Shown: positions 51,976-60,643 of the stretch, in pieces
How the letters are laid out: every line of letters begins with the position of its first letter
Numbering within the stretch: position 1 is the stretch's first letter
Source of the DNA: Pedobacter sp. BS3
GTDB lineage: Bacteria > Bacteroidota > Bacteroidia > Sphingobacteriales > Sphingobacteriaceae
Direction: 5' to 3'
Length of the DNA stretch: 64,000 bases
NCBI RefSeq assembly: GCF_008274585.1
Contig: NZ_VTRT01000005.1
Coordinates: 124,001 to 188,000 of the forward strand
Position numbers and translations under genes: made by a program
The notes under the pieces: generated by a model
Databases searched by the model: none
Seen by the model: only the letters and a program-made list of their open reading frames with translations
Told to the model about the DNA's origin: nothing

Positions 51976-52899
51976 TTATCCTGCAAATTTATCCAACATA
52001 TCAAAAGTTGGCACAAAAAATAAAGTCCCTGTTTTAGGAGTGCTAAAATCCAGTATCCTGTCATAATTACCTTCAGGAGAACCTATAAACATACTGGTCA
52101 GCATTTTTTTCACGGTGTTGAATGAGCTTGCATTCGCGATAAAATAAGTTCCCATCTCGTTATTGGATATATTTCCAAAAGGCATATTGTCACGTACAAT
52201 CTTGAAATCGTCTCCTACATTGGCAAGTGCCGAATGGGCATTGGAAGGTTTCACATCATCGGGCATCTCAATATCATCAGCTTTTGAGCGGCCCATTACT
52301 TTTTCCTGTTCGCTTACCGGTAAAGATCTCCATGCCTTTAAATCGTGAATATATTTTTGTACAAAAAGATAGCTGCCGCCTTTATAATAAAGGTCTTCAT
52401 TGCCAATAATTCCAAAATACTGCCTGTCGGGGCCGTGAGGATTCTCTGTGCCGTCCACGAAACCCAGGATGCTTCGGCTGTCCCAGTATCTGAATCCGTG
52501 AACTTCTTCAGCACTTTCGGCAACATCGGATATGATCTCTGAAATTGCTGATGCCGCATCAATACAGAAACTGTTTTCATCGGCTCGGATATGAAAATGT
52601 AAATCCCCTTTGGTAGCCACAGCGGTGTGTTTGGCCCCCGCAATAGGGGTAAATTCTTCAAATTCTTTTGGAAGCGGTTCGGGTAACTCCAATACATGCC
52701 AGGCGTTGTAACCAATTCCCATTACTACACTGGCTTTTGAACCGGGGAAGCGTACGTTGGCGGAATTGTTAAGATTGCTCATCAGCGCACAAAGACGTTT
52801 GAAAGTATCTTTAACATTCACATCTTTTTTAAAATTCCATACCATAAAAATGGTATGATTATTTGGATAGTCTAATACATTTTGTGAATTGATACTCAT
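51976..52899 (-). CDS. Dye-decolourising (DyP-type) peroxidase
   Basis: The 307-aa product shows the DyP hallmark GFVDG (residues 146-150, catalytic Asp149) followed by TENPHG, and the probable haem-ligand His222 in SNAHSAL; FGNISNNEMGTYFI follows. Length fits DyP class B. No Sec or Tat signal, so cytoplasmic or carried by an encapsulin, but no encapsulin gene is in view. Uses H2O2 to oxidise dyes, phenolics or metals. Stand-alone leftward gene. Confidence 0.9.
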   Translation of the reverse strand: MSINSQNVLDYPNNHTIFMVWNFKKDVNVKDTFKRLCALMSNLNNSANVRFPGSKASVVMGIGYNAWHVLELPEPLPKEFEEFTPIAGAKHTAVATKGDLHFHIRADENSFCIDAASAISEIISDVAESAEEVHGFRYWDSRSILGFVDGTENPHGPDRQYFGIIGNEDLYYKGGSYLFVQKYIHDLKAWRSLPVSEQEKVMGRSKADDIEMPDDVKPSNAHSALANVGDDFKIVRDNMPFGNISNNEMGTYFIANASSFNTVKKMLTSMFIGSPEGNYDRILDFSTPKTGTLFFVPTFDMLDKFAG

Positions 52900-53075
52900 A
52901 GCTAAAGACGCTTATAATTTGAATTATAAAATTACGTGGAAAGCTATACAATTTTAACAATATTTAAAAAATGTGGTGTAATGCTTTGGCAACCCCAATG
53001 CCTGAGCGTATCTGTATATAGCTGTTTTTTTAATAATTCCACTGTTACTCTCTGGTTGCCTACAAATCTACCAAA

Positions 53076-53192
53076 CTATATCTCTTCTTTTCGCCATTTT
53101 GATAGCTTACGTAGCGATAGACTCTGGATTTCTTTTATCCGGTTGGTCAGCGTAGTAAATACAGCGTATAATCTCTTATCTATGGTTTCCAT
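53076..53192 (-). pseudogene. Short ORF resembling a BrnT-toxin C-terminus
   Basis: A 38-codon ORF (METIDKRLYAVFTTLTNR...) has the RLYAVFT strand followed by a SLRKLSKWRKEEI end, which resembles the closing part of BrnT-type toxins (LFVVYT...ISARK...E). The N-terminal half of such a toxin is missing. It may be a relic or chance. The surrounding 329-bp gap (52900-53228) shows nothing else convincing. Confidence 0.25.
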
Positions 53193-53228
53193 AATCTAAC
53201 TCAGGGTATTTAAGGATGGTATAACGCC

Positions 53229-54332
53229 TTATAACTGCAACTTGTAGGCTATACCGGCCAGGGCCAGGTGCGCAAAGTTCTCGTATTTATAATCGGCTTT
53301 TAGCAGAAGATGTTTCAGAACATCTACCTCGATACCGGCTCCTAACAGGAAGCCTACACCATAGTTTCGTTGAAGACCGTGCTGGGTAAACGATATATTA
53401 TTGTTATCATTTTCTGTGATATGACTAAGATTAAGACCAGCCTGAATATTAGGTCTAACTGACCTGTTCAGCAAATTTTGCTGAACAAAGATCGGTACAG
53501 TAAGCAGGTTCCGGGTTAAAATAACATCATTTGCATAGCCATCGATATCGGTTTTACGAACATCCCTGTAATAGGATAAACCAATATTGAGCGAGGTGCT
53601 TTTGCTGTTCCCGGGAAAATAGCTGCGATACACAGCCTGCAGGTAAAATTCGTTGCGGGTATCACGCAGGTACATACCGCCAAGTCCTGCAATAATATAG
53701 TTTATTGATCTATGGTCAGCCTGTATAAGTTTACCCGGTGAATGATACGCTTCGTTATACCGGGTTACCAGCCTGAGCAGATCCTTATCGTTAAAAGAAG
53801 TACGCTCTGCATCGTTTTCGGTAATACTTTCATGGCGTAAAACCGAAAACAGGATATTCTGATAATGGTATCGCACAAGCTGTCCGTCTATGATCTCATC
53901 ATCCTGTAACCAGTGCGACTGCCCGTTAGTAACCAAAATATAAGCATCTTTACCTTTATAAGAAGTTTCGTACAAAGAAGCTTTACCTTTTAACAGTAAT
54001 GAAGCCAGTATAGAAACCGTATCGTTCGTAAGCGAGTCGGTGCGTACAGGAATAATGCAGTGTACTGTTTCATAAATTCGTCCGTTCTCCAGAGAGACCT
54101 GTTGCAGATCGGTGCAATGGTAAAATGTGCGCTGGTTATCAGTGGGTAACATTTTATAGTATATCCCCAACCTGATCTTTTCTAATTCGTCCTGCCGGAT
54201 GTAACCGGAAATAACCCGGTTATCTTTTAGAAGAATAGAGCTTTTAATATAGTTGTCTTTTAGCTGGCCGGCTACCTGGTGAATTGAAAGAACAGTAAAG
54301 AAAAGAGAAAACAGTATGCGTATATTGGACAT
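53229..54332 (-). CDS. Secreted outer-membrane beta-barrel protein
   Basis: Start placed at 54332 (MSNIRILFSLFFTVLSIHQVAGQ, a clean signal peptide); the frame is open 23 codons further. The 367-aa product has a mixed N-terminal half with a KDNRVISGYIRQDELEKIRLG-like region, and a C-terminal half of alternating strands (FYLQAVYRSYF, SLNIGLSYYRD, NIQAGLNLSHI, YGVGFLLGAGIEVDVLKHLLLKADYKYENF) ending in aromatic/leucine residues, typical of a porin-family barrel. No enzymatic motif. It follows the L,D-transpeptidase gene closely. Confidence 0.7.
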   Translation of the reverse strand: MSNIRILFSLFFTVLSIHQVAGQLKDNYIKSSILLKDNRVISGYIRQDELEKIRLGIYYKMLPTDNQRTFYHCTDLQQVSLENGRIYETVHCIIPVRTDSLTNDTVSILASLLLKGKASLYETSYKGKDAYILVTNGQSHWLQDDEIIDGQLVRYHYQNILFSVLRHESITENDAERTSFNDKDLLRLVTRYNEAYHSPGKLIQADHRSINYIIAGLGGMYLRDTRNEFYLQAVYRSYFPGNSKSTSLNIGLSYYRDVRKTDIDGYANDVILTRNLLTVPIFVQQNLLNRSVRPNIQAGLNLSHITENDNNNISFTQHGLQRNYGVGFLLGAGIEVDVLKHLLLKADYKYENFAHLALAGIAYKLQL

Positions 54333-54397
54333 GAATAAAGATTTAGGTAGCCAAATATAAACTAAAAAATAACGTGAGTTCGAAATACTCACGGTAA

Positions 54398-56047
54398 TCA
54401 TTTTCCCTGCCTGGCAATAAGCATTTCAGCCAGCCGGTCATCCCGGTCGTAAACATCGTTCCTGAAATTCATGAGGCCGGCCCGGTCTATGAAGGCGGTG
54501 AAATACGCTATAAAAACCGGGACTTTATTTTTTAAGGTAACATATTGCTCACGCCCCGAATTCATCGCTTTACTGATTTTCTGTGCATCCCAATTGGGAT
54601 CGTTTTTTAATAAGAATGCTGCCAGCCGGGCTGGCTCGCTTACGCGTATACACCCGTGGCTGAATGCCCGTGAAGATTCGTTAAATAACGATTTGGCCGG
54701 GGTATCGTGCAAGTAAATGTTGTAGCTGTTGGGAAACAGGAACTTTACCAGTCCCAGTGAATTTGCCGGGCCGGGTTTTTGCCTTACTTCCGGCAGGCCG
54801 TTAGTGTAACCGGTTATTTCCATACGATGCCGGGCGATGTAGTTTGGATTGCGCCGCATTTCAGGCAAGATCTCATTACGAACAATGCTTGCCGGCACAT
54901 TCCAGTACGGACTAAATACAATATATTGAAGCTCGCCATAAAAAACTACCGTTTTATGCACCGATTGTCCTACCACCACATTACAGCTCCATAACAAGCT
55001 GTCGGCATGGTAAACATGCAGCTTAAATTCAGGAATATTAATAGCAATATAATTTGTATTTAAGCTTACGGGTAACCAGCGGCTGCGTTCCATATTGACT
55101 ATGATCTGCCGGATCCTGGTTGATAAAGGGACATTTAACTGTGCTAATGTGGCGCTGCCAATGGCGCCGTCGGCCGGGAGACCATGGCGATACTGAAACT
55201 GTGCTACTGCTTTTTCTGTCAGGGTATCATATTTCCCGTCAAAGCTGTTGCCGCTATAGTCGCCAAGAAGATGCAAACGATGCTTAATAGCGCTGATCAC
55301 AGCCGAAGAATCGCCGGGTTTGTACGATCTTTTATCGGCGACGATCTTATCCCAGGACTCTTTTTCTGCTAATGCACGATATTTGGATAGGAAACCCCTG
55401 AGCAGTTCATATTGCCTGTAAACGGGTTCCTGGCTGGCGCCATCTTTATTAAATGGTTTCTTTAGCAGGCTGTCAAGATACAGGTCGTATGAGATCTTTT
55501 TCCGGGGCAGGTACCAGTTTGCAGATTTGCTTACCGAGGTATCCATGCCTTGCCACGCAATTTGAGCGAAGGTGAAATACTGTGCAGTAAGCATCAGCTC
55601 CAGCTGAATGTTATGTTTTGACGGTTGATGATTGGCTTCGTTAAGCAGCGAATCGAAACGGCTTTTATAGGGGATATCTTTGTTTACACCCTCGTTTTTC
55701 AGGTTCAGCACACGGTCGGCCAGGTTGCCTGCCTGTTCAAGCAGGCCCTTGCTGTCAAACCATGCGTACGCAAACTTTCGTGTGTTGTAAAATTTGTGTA
55801 TCTCGCCGGCGCAGGCATTAAATTCAGGATATTGTTTTAAAAATGAATCGATGGCCGTGCTGTCAAATATGGTCTGGGTCTGGGTGCTGAAATTTCCGGG
55901 AATGGTTTTATTCCATTCTTTGATAGACTGTGTTTTAATGGAATCCTTTAAAGCGCTTTTAGCATTTTTTACAGTTTGACCGCATCCAACAGCCAGCAGA
56001 CCAATAATAGAAAGAAAGAATGTATGCCGCAATCTTGTTATGTGCAT
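54398..56047 (-). CDS. L,D-transpeptidase (YcbB-like), lipoprotein
   Basis: Lipobox LLAVGC (Cys22). The 549-aa product has an N-terminal YcbB-like scaffold domain, a peptidoglycan-binding PG_binding_1 repeat (about 258-310, AIKHRLHLLGDYSGNSFDGKYDTLT...AVAQFQYRHGLPADG) and a C-terminal YkuD catalytic domain with SHGCIRVSEP (nucleophile Cys about 466). Acts in the periplasm to form 3-3 peptide cross-links or attach proteins to peptidoglycan. Next gene 65 bp downstream encodes a barrel protein. Confidence 0.93.
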   Translation of the reverse strand: MHITRLRHTFFLSIIGLLAVGCGQTVKNAKSALKDSIKTQSIKEWNKTIPGNFSTQTQTIFDSTAIDSFLKQYPEFNACAGEIHKFYNTRKFAYAWFDSKGLLEQAGNLADRVLNLKNEGVNKDIPYKSRFDSLLNEANHQPSKHNIQLELMLTAQYFTFAQIAWQGMDTSVSKSANWYLPRKKISYDLYLDSLLKKPFNKDGASQEPVYRQYELLRGFLSKYRALAEKESWDKIVADKRSYKPGDSSAVISAIKHRLHLLGDYSGNSFDGKYDTLTEKAVAQFQYRHGLPADGAIGSATLAQLNVPLSTRIRQIIVNMERSRWLPVSLNTNYIAINIPEFKLHVYHADSLLWSCNVVVGQSVHKTVVFYGELQYIVFSPYWNVPASIVRNEILPEMRRNPNYIARHRMEITGYTNGLPEVRQKPGPANSLGLVKFLFPNSYNIYLHDTPAKSLFNESSRAFSHGCIRVSEPARLAAFLLKNDPNWDAQKISKAMNSGREQYVTLKNKVPVFIAYFTAFIDRAGLMNFRNDVYDRDDRLAEMLIARQGK

Positions 56048-56106
56048 AGTAATAGATATTTAACCCAAGATAGCGAAGTTTTGGAAATAAACGTGCCGGG
56101 ATAAAC

Positions 56107-56673
56107 TCAGACCTTCAACAAGCCACGGAATCCCCTGGCGGCATAATAAGAGTCTGCACCATTATGATACAGGAAGACCGTGTCGTAGCGGCGATCGCAG
56201 AAGAGAGCGCCACCAAGTTTCCGGATGGGATCGGGTGTTTTTACCCAGCTCGATGTTTTGGTATCAAAGCTTCCGAGATCCTGCAATTCCCGGTATTGTT
56301 CTTCTGTTAAAAGCTCAATTCCCATGGCTGCTGCCAGATCCATAACGCTATTTTCGGGCTTGTGCTCTTTTCTCGACTCCAGCGCTTTGCGGTCATAGCA
56401 AAGGCTCCGGCGACCTTTGGGACTTTCCGCCGAACAATCGTAAAAAATGTATTCGCCGGTCTTTTTATCATGAGCAACCACGTCCGGTTCTCCGCCCGTC
56501 CGTTCCATTTCATGGAGCGACCACAGCTTGTTCTTATTAGCCTCCAGCTTTGCCTGTAGGTTAGCCCATGCCATACCTTTATGGCGGTTTATGTTTTTCT
56601 CAAAACGGTTTTTTAATGTCCTGAGTAGCTCTTCACGTTGTTCCGGTGATAATTCTTTCTTGTGGTTGTTCAT
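56107..56673 (-). CDS. DUF4256 domain protein
   Basis: The 188-aa product matches the DUF4256 pattern: GMAWANLQAKLEANKNKLWSL (about 38-58), MERTGGEPDVVAHDKKTGEYIFYDCSAESPKGRRSLCYD, and the end ALFCDRRYDTVFLYHNGADSYYAARGFRG. Cytoplasmic, no signal. Function unknown; the conserved Asp/Glu/Lys pattern in GGEPDVV...YIFYDC resembles a nuclease-like core but that is speculation. It follows the YdeI gene by 10 bp. Confidence 0.85.
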   Translation of the reverse strand: MNNHKKELSPEQREELLRTLKNRFEKNINRHKGMAWANLQAKLEANKNKLWSLHEMERTGGEPDVVAHDKKTGEYIFYDCSAESPKGRRSLCYDRKALESRKEHKPENSVMDLAAAMGIELLTEEQYRELQDLGSFDTKTSSWVKTPDPIRKLGGALFCDRRYDTVFLYHNGADSYYAARGFRGLLKV

Positions 56674-56683
56674 GGCGATGGTA

Positions 56684-57262
56684 TTAATCGTTTAAGCCTT
56701 TTCCATTAAGGATTTGTGGTATATGTTTTTCAATTCTCGATTCCCTGGTTTTGGATTGCTTCGGTTGCGCAAAATGAAAGAGATAGCCCCTTTGCCGTCC
56801 CGGTGTTAATGCGTTAAAAGCGGTTTTCAGGACAGGATTTGCATCCAGCTTCCTTTGAAATTCTTCAGGAACCTGGAAATCCGAGGTCTTTTTCAATGCT
56901 ATCTTCAGGCCTGCTTTTTCTACCTCAATGGCTTCGTAGATATAGGTTTTCAGGATGGGTTTCAGCTCAACTATTTCCTGAACGCCGGTAAACCGGATCT
57001 GGCGTCCCGCCTGTACATTCATTGTTTGCTGGATCAGAATACCCTTGGCATCACGCAACAAAGCTCCCTTGAAAAACAGAAGTGCACAATATTCCTTGAA
57101 TACGTGGATCAGGACAATATTCTTTTTCTGAAACGTGTAGCAGGGACAACCCCACTTCAATTCTTCGGTGAGCCCGCAATCAAGAACGATCATTCTCAGT
57201 TGCGCTATCTCTTTCTGCCACTTTTGGGCCTCATTGAAGTAGAAATCAACTTTAGGGTTCAT
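56684..57262 (-). CDS. YdeI/OmdA-family protein (DUF1801 plus OmdA tail)
   Basis: The 192-aa product has a DUF1801-like domain (about 5-115: WQKEIAQLRMIVLDCGLTEELKWGCPCYTF, IVLIHVFKEYCALLFFKGALL) and a C-terminal OmdA region (about 135-190: VPEEFQRKLDANPVLKTAFNALTPGRQRGYL, then RIEKHIPQILNGKGLND). Proteins of this kind are annotated as bacteriocin-protection YdeI/OmpD-associated; the biochemical role is not known. Cytoplasmic. It forms a small leftward pair with DUF4256. Confidence 0.88.
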   Translation of the reverse strand: MNPKVDFYFNEAQKWQKEIAQLRMIVLDCGLTEELKWGCPCYTFQKKNIVLIHVFKEYCALLFFKGALLRDAKGILIQQTMNVQAGRQIRFTGVQEIVELKPILKTYIYEAIEVEKAGLKIALKKTSDFQVPEEFQRKLDANPVLKTAFNALTPGRQRGYLFHFAQPKQSKTRESRIEKHIPQILNGKGLND

Positions 57263-57298
57263 ATAACAGCTTATGGATATGAAGTAAGTTATGAATGC

Positions 57299-57682
57299 TT
57301 ATTGATTCTCTGAACTGATTTTTCTGTCCGAAGGCCTGGAATACCAGGATACTGTGGTCAGGATTAACAATAATGTGGGCCCAAAAAAGTCCTTGGCGCT
57401 ATCGCCGCTGGCTAAATGAGAAAAAACAGCTCCCGACATAGTAAAGAAGAAACCTGCGTAAGCCCATTCCTTTAGTAAAGGGAATTTAGGAATGAGCACT
57501 GCTGTAACCCCTAAAACTTTCCAAACGCCTATAATGGTAAGAAAATAGGCCGGATAACCTAAGTGGGTCATCATCTGAACTTCCTCTTTCATTTTGAATA
57601 GCTGTACTATTCCGGTAGATAGCATGCCTAATGCAAGCCAAAGGGTAGAAACCCAATAAATAATTTTAGTTTTCTTTGTCAT
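57299..57682 (-). CDS. DoxX-like membrane protein
   Basis: The 127-aa product has four hydrophobic segments (about 8-24, 43-62, 72-89, 100-112) and the family motif HLGYPAYFLTIIGVWKVLGVTAVLIP. DoxX-like proteins are small inner-membrane proteins, some linked to thiosulfate:quinone reduction or oxidative stress, but many are uncharacterised. Genes for ArsR, SRPBCC and DoxX proteins often cluster in Bacteroidota, as here. Confidence 0.85.
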   Translation of the reverse strand: MTKKTKIIYWVSTLWLALGMLSTGIVQLFKMKEEVQMMTHLGYPAYFLTIIGVWKVLGVTAVLIPKFPLLKEWAYAGFFFTMSGAVFSHLASGDSAKDFFGPTLLLILTTVSWYSRPSDRKISSENQ

Positions 57683-57689
57683 AATTTAA

Positions 57690-57906
57690 ATTTTTTAAGC
57701 CACGAAGGCACAATGCCTCGAAGATTTCTTAGTGTGGTCTCGCCACAAGGTCACTAAGTCTCGAAGGGTTTTCTTTTAAAGATTTCTTAGTGTCTTTGCG
57801 CCTTTGTGATGAATATATTTATGCGCTCTTCTTGTTGTGAAAGTTCGTTATACTGCATTTTATTTAGGTTATACCACTAAGATACGCAGTCATAATTAAT
57901 TATTAC
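57690..57906. repeat. CTTAGTGTCTTTGCGCC-type intergenic repeat
   Basis: Several imperfect copies and inversions of CACGAAGGCACAA, TTTCTTAGTG and TTTGTGGC-like words lie between DoxX and SRPBCC (for example GATTTCTTAGTG at two places about 60 bp apart, and CCACTAAGATACGCAG). A related word, CCACAAAGATGCTAAGG, occurs near 58836. The pattern is a common non-coding Bacteroidota intergenic repeat. Confidence 0.45.
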
Positions 57907-58395
57907 TTAGCGTCCTGGTATCTTTGTGGCAAATCTATCCATAACAATATTCTGCAAACGGTTATGCGCCATGTTGATGCCCTGGGCAAAGGGCAAAGCC
58001 AGCATTTGGTCTCTGAGTGCAACTGATTCGAAAATAGTATGAATGGTTAATTTGCTGGTTTCGTTGGTCAGCTTCTCAAACTTCAAAACCTCAAGCTGTA
58101 CACCAAAAGACGCATTCTCCATCTCAAATGTCCGGGTGATTTTCTGGTTCGGGCTAAATCCATGAATTGCCCCGTTGGCCCGGAATACTACATTTCCCCG
58201 GGCATCGGATGTTTCAAATTGATAGCTGCCATGCGCTTTGTTTTCCAGTTTCAGCACCTTGGTTCCCATCCATTGCTCAACAATTTCAGCTTCTGTATAT
58301 GCTTTAAAAAGTAATTCTAACGGCAGGTCAAATTCCCTGATGATCATTAATTCCTGTTTACCGTCCTCGGCATGGATCTTTGTTTTCTGTTCCAT
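57907..58395 (-). CDS. SRPBCC/AHSA1-family protein
   Basis: The 162-aa product has the START-like pattern of AHSA1-type proteins: IIREFDLPLELLFKAYTEAEIVEQWMG (about 18-44), GSYQFETSDARGNVVFRANG, and KLTIHTIFESVALRDQML. A hydrophobic cavity for an unknown ligand is expected. Cytoplasmic. It follows the ArsR gene by a single base, a pairing often seen where the regulator controls the SRPBCC gene. Confidence 0.88.
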   Translation of the reverse strand: MEQKTKIHAEDGKQELMIIREFDLPLELLFKAYTEAEIVEQWMGTKVLKLENKAHGSYQFETSDARGNVVFRANGAIHGFSPNQKITRTFEMENASFGVQLEVLKFEKLTNETSKLTIHTIFESVALRDQMLALPFAQGINMAHNRLQNIVMDRFATKIPGR

Positions 58396-58396
58396 A

Positions 58397-58726
58397 TTAT
58401 TCTGCGTTTTTTGATCTGTAATTTTTCATAACGGCTTCCAGTTTATTAAACCGGTCGTCCCATATACTACGGAAGGGTTCAATAAAGTCGGCTACTTCTT
58501 TCATTTTTTTAGCATTGATATGATAGTAAATTTCCCTGCCGTTCTGCTCCTGATCCAGCAATTCGCATTCGGTAAGTATCTGCAGGTGTTTTGAAACGGT
58601 TGGTCTGGCGGTATTAAAGTTTGCCGCTATTGTACCGGCTGTCATAGATTGCGAAGCAAGCAGCAGCAGTATAGCCCTTCTTGTCGGGTCGGCAATGGCC
58701 TGAAAAACATCTCGTCTTAGATTCAT
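58397..58726 (-). CDS. ArsR-family HTH regulator
   Basis: The 109-aa product is a winged helix of the ArsR type: [64 protein letters not shown] (about 7-70). There is no obvious metal-cysteine pair in the recognition helix, so it is probably a non-metal member of the kind that precedes SRPBCC genes. Likely autoregulates this leftward unit (ArsR, SRPBCC, perhaps DoxX). Confidence 0.9.
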   Translation of the reverse strand: MNLRRDVFQAIADPTRRAILLLLASQSMTAGTIAANFNTARPTVSKHLQILTECELLDQEQNGREIYYHINAKKMKEVADFIEPFRSIWDDRFNKLEAVMKNYRSKNAE

Positions 58727-58938
58727 CTGTATAATTTGATAGTTTTAAATCTATATGTAGCTATTTGACTACAAATTTATATGAAGTTATTTAACTACGC
58801 AAATATTTCTGAAATTTTTTGAAAGACCTGTATGCCACAAAGATGCTAAGGTGCAAGGTGCGGATCTAATTCTGGACGTATAGGAAAAATTATTGTAGCA
58901 AAATTTTAACTAATTTGGCCCGATAAATTTTGTACAAG

Positions 58939-59442
58939 ATGATAAAACAGGGTCTCCTCGGCGAATTTCTTCACGAAGCCGAAAATACAAGAAAATTACT
59001 GAATATGGTTCCCGATTCTGCACTGGATTACCGTCCTCAGCCGCATCTTTGGTCAGTTGCGGAGCTGGCTTCGCACATTGCCGCAATCTACGGTTGGTAT
59101 AGCGGAACGTTCAATGTGGATGAATTTGATTTTGCAACTTATCATTACGAAAGGGAAGATTTTTCCAAAGCGGCAAACATCGTCAGGAAATTTGAAGAGA
59201 ATGTGGCAAAAGCTCAAAAAGCCATTGAAGATTCCGACGAATCTACCTATTTCAACGATTGGATATTGAAAGCGGGAGGTCAGATTTTCATCGGCCCGAT
59301 GCCGAAAATGTCTGCAATCCGCGGATTTCTTTACAATCACCTGTATCACCATCGTGGTGAACTGGTCGCCCATCTCCGTGCTACGGGGAATAAAGTGCCG
59401 GGTCTTTATGGGCCGGCTTATGAAGCATCTCAGGGGAAATAA
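58939..59442 (+). CDS. DinB-family protein
   Basis: Start placed at ATG 58939 (MIKQGLLGEFLHEAENTRKLL). The 167-aa product is a four-helix DinB/YfiT-like bundle with metal-ligand histidines in SVAELASHIAAIYGWY (about 38-53) and NHLYHHRGELVAHLR (about 135-149). Such proteins are putative metal-dependent thiol S-transferases. Stand-alone rightward gene divergent from ArsR. Confidence 0.88.
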   Translation: MIKQGLLGEFLHEAENTRKLLNMVPDSALDYRPQPHLWSVAELASHIAAIYGWYSGTFNVDEFDFATYHYEREDFSKAANIVRKFEENVAKAQKAIEDSDESTYFNDWILKAGGQIFIGPMPKMSAIRGFLYNHLYHHRGELVAHLRATGNKVPGLYGPAYEASQGK

Positions 59443-59579
59443 CAAAGCCACTCTCTGCAAGTTGTTTTTTATGGATTACCGGAAATAAATGGAACTGTCC
59501 AAATATGCACAGCAATTTATAAATATTCGTAACGTGCCAAGTATTATCCGTTTTTATATGGAAAATAACCCTTTTAATA

Positions 59580-59697
59580 GCAGCACTGCCCCGCGTAAGC
59601 TAAACCGGGGCGGCAGCGATAGCTCCCGCATGAGCGGGACTAAAGCAGAGCACCGGGCTACCGGAACCTATGCAACAGGGCTTTTGCTTTTCTAATG
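59580..59697 (+). repeat. Hairpin-rich intergenic sequence
   Basis: GCCCCG/CGGGGC (59588-59593 and 59606-59611) and TCCCGC/GCGGGA (59624-59629 and 59634-59639) form stems, followed by a CACCGGGCTACCGG hairpin and a T-rich end. The composition resembles frequently repeated Bacteroidota intergenic sequence. The open frame across it (59489-59695) is not credible. The rest of the 378-bp gap to 59820 holds nothing recognisable. Confidence 0.45.
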
Positions 59698-59820
59698 AAA
59701 ATAATGTTATATCAATGCGCTCAAAGGCATAAGCCTGCAACTGTCGGGCCTTTTACGTTGAATTCCGAATAACCGGAGGTTTGCTCAATTTCAGCCTTAA
59801 TCTCAACCTCAATCTCGGCC

Positions 59821-60408
59821 TTAACCTTGCTTGAGGCTCAGTTCCCGGGTTTCCATCATTTTACGCAGATTGTTTAAGGCATAACGCATGCGACCGAGCG
59901 CCGTATTGATGCTCACATTGGTAATATCGGCAATTTCTTTGAACGACAGGTCGCCGTAGTGGCGCATGATCAGCACTTCCTTTTGTTCCGATGGCAGCAG
60001 GTGAATCAGGGCTTTCAGTTCCCTGTGGGTTTGCTCACGCACCATGCGGTCTTCAATGCTTTCGTCGTAAAATTTAAGCACATCAAAAATGTCGAAGCCA
60101 TCGCCGTTGGTAATAACCGGTGTACGCTTATCCTTCCTGAAATGGTCGATAACCAGGTTATGTGCTATGCGCAATACCCAGGGCAGAAATTTGCCTTCTT
60201 CGTTGTATTTGCCGGCTTTAAGTGTGTGTATAACTTTGATAAAGGTATCCTGGAAAATATCTTCGGCCAGGTATTCGTCCTTTACCAGTAAATAGATAGA
60301 TGTAAATATTTTGGATTTGTGCCGGGTAATTAATTCCTCGAGTCCCTTTTCATGCCCCGATACGTACAGATGGATTAATTCCTGGTCGCTTTTATGTTCA
60401 AACTTCAT
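59821..60408 (-). CDS. ECF-type RNA polymerase sigma factor
   Basis: The 195-aa product has sigma region 2 (DQELIHLYVSGHEKGLEELITRHKSKIFTSIYLLVKDEYLAEDIFQDTFIKV, about 8-60, and LPWVLRIAHNLVIDHFR) and region 4 (about 135-180, IHLLPSEQKEVLIMRHYGDLSFKEIADITNVSINTALGRMRYA). It is intact, unlike the ECF gene at 31600. No anti-sigma gene is adjacent. It is divergent from uvrA, a placement I have seen in related genomes, and looks like a housekeeping or stress ECF factor rather than a PUL factor. Confidence 0.9.
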   Translation of the reverse strand: MKFEHKSDQELIHLYVSGHEKGLEELITRHKSKIFTSIYLLVKDEYLAEDIFQDTFIKVIHTLKAGKYNEEGKFLPWVLRIAHNLVIDHFRKDKRTPVITNGDGFDIFDVLKFYDESIEDRMVREQTHRELKALIHLLPSEQKEVLIMRHYGDLSFKEIADITNVSINTALGRMRYALNNLRKMMETRELSLKQG

Positions 60409-60591
60409 AGGATTTCTACAGTTAAATTCCCCTCTAAATTGTTTTTTAAGACTATTTAAGTAGATTTTATCCTATATTGATCCTCCGGTTTTTACTGAGC
60501 GTTTTACTTTTTGCTATATCAAAGCAAGTAAAAAAAAAGTAAATATCAAAGAATTGGTTCTAAAAATATCTGTAAAAGAAATACCTTACCG

Positions 60592-60613
60592 TATTTTTGT
60601 AGGATATAATTTG
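60592..60613 (+). promoter_or_regulatory. -7-like boxes before uvrA
   Basis: TATTTTTG at 60592-60599 fits TAnnTTTG exactly, and TATAATTTG at 60605-60613 is a near variant, 31-45 bp before the uvrA ATG. No clear TTTG at -33 spacing was found for either, so the assignment is tentative. Confidence 0.3.
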
Positions 60614-60643
60614 CATACCGCTGAAGATTTGTTACCTGTAACT

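Noticed and set aside
52936..53199. 87-codon ORF on the plus strand
   Set aside because: GTG start, low-complexity hydrophobic content, no family pattern, and antisense to a better (though weak) relic.
59489..59695. 68-codon ORF after dinB
   Set aside because: The second half is the translation of a hairpin-rich intergenic sequence.
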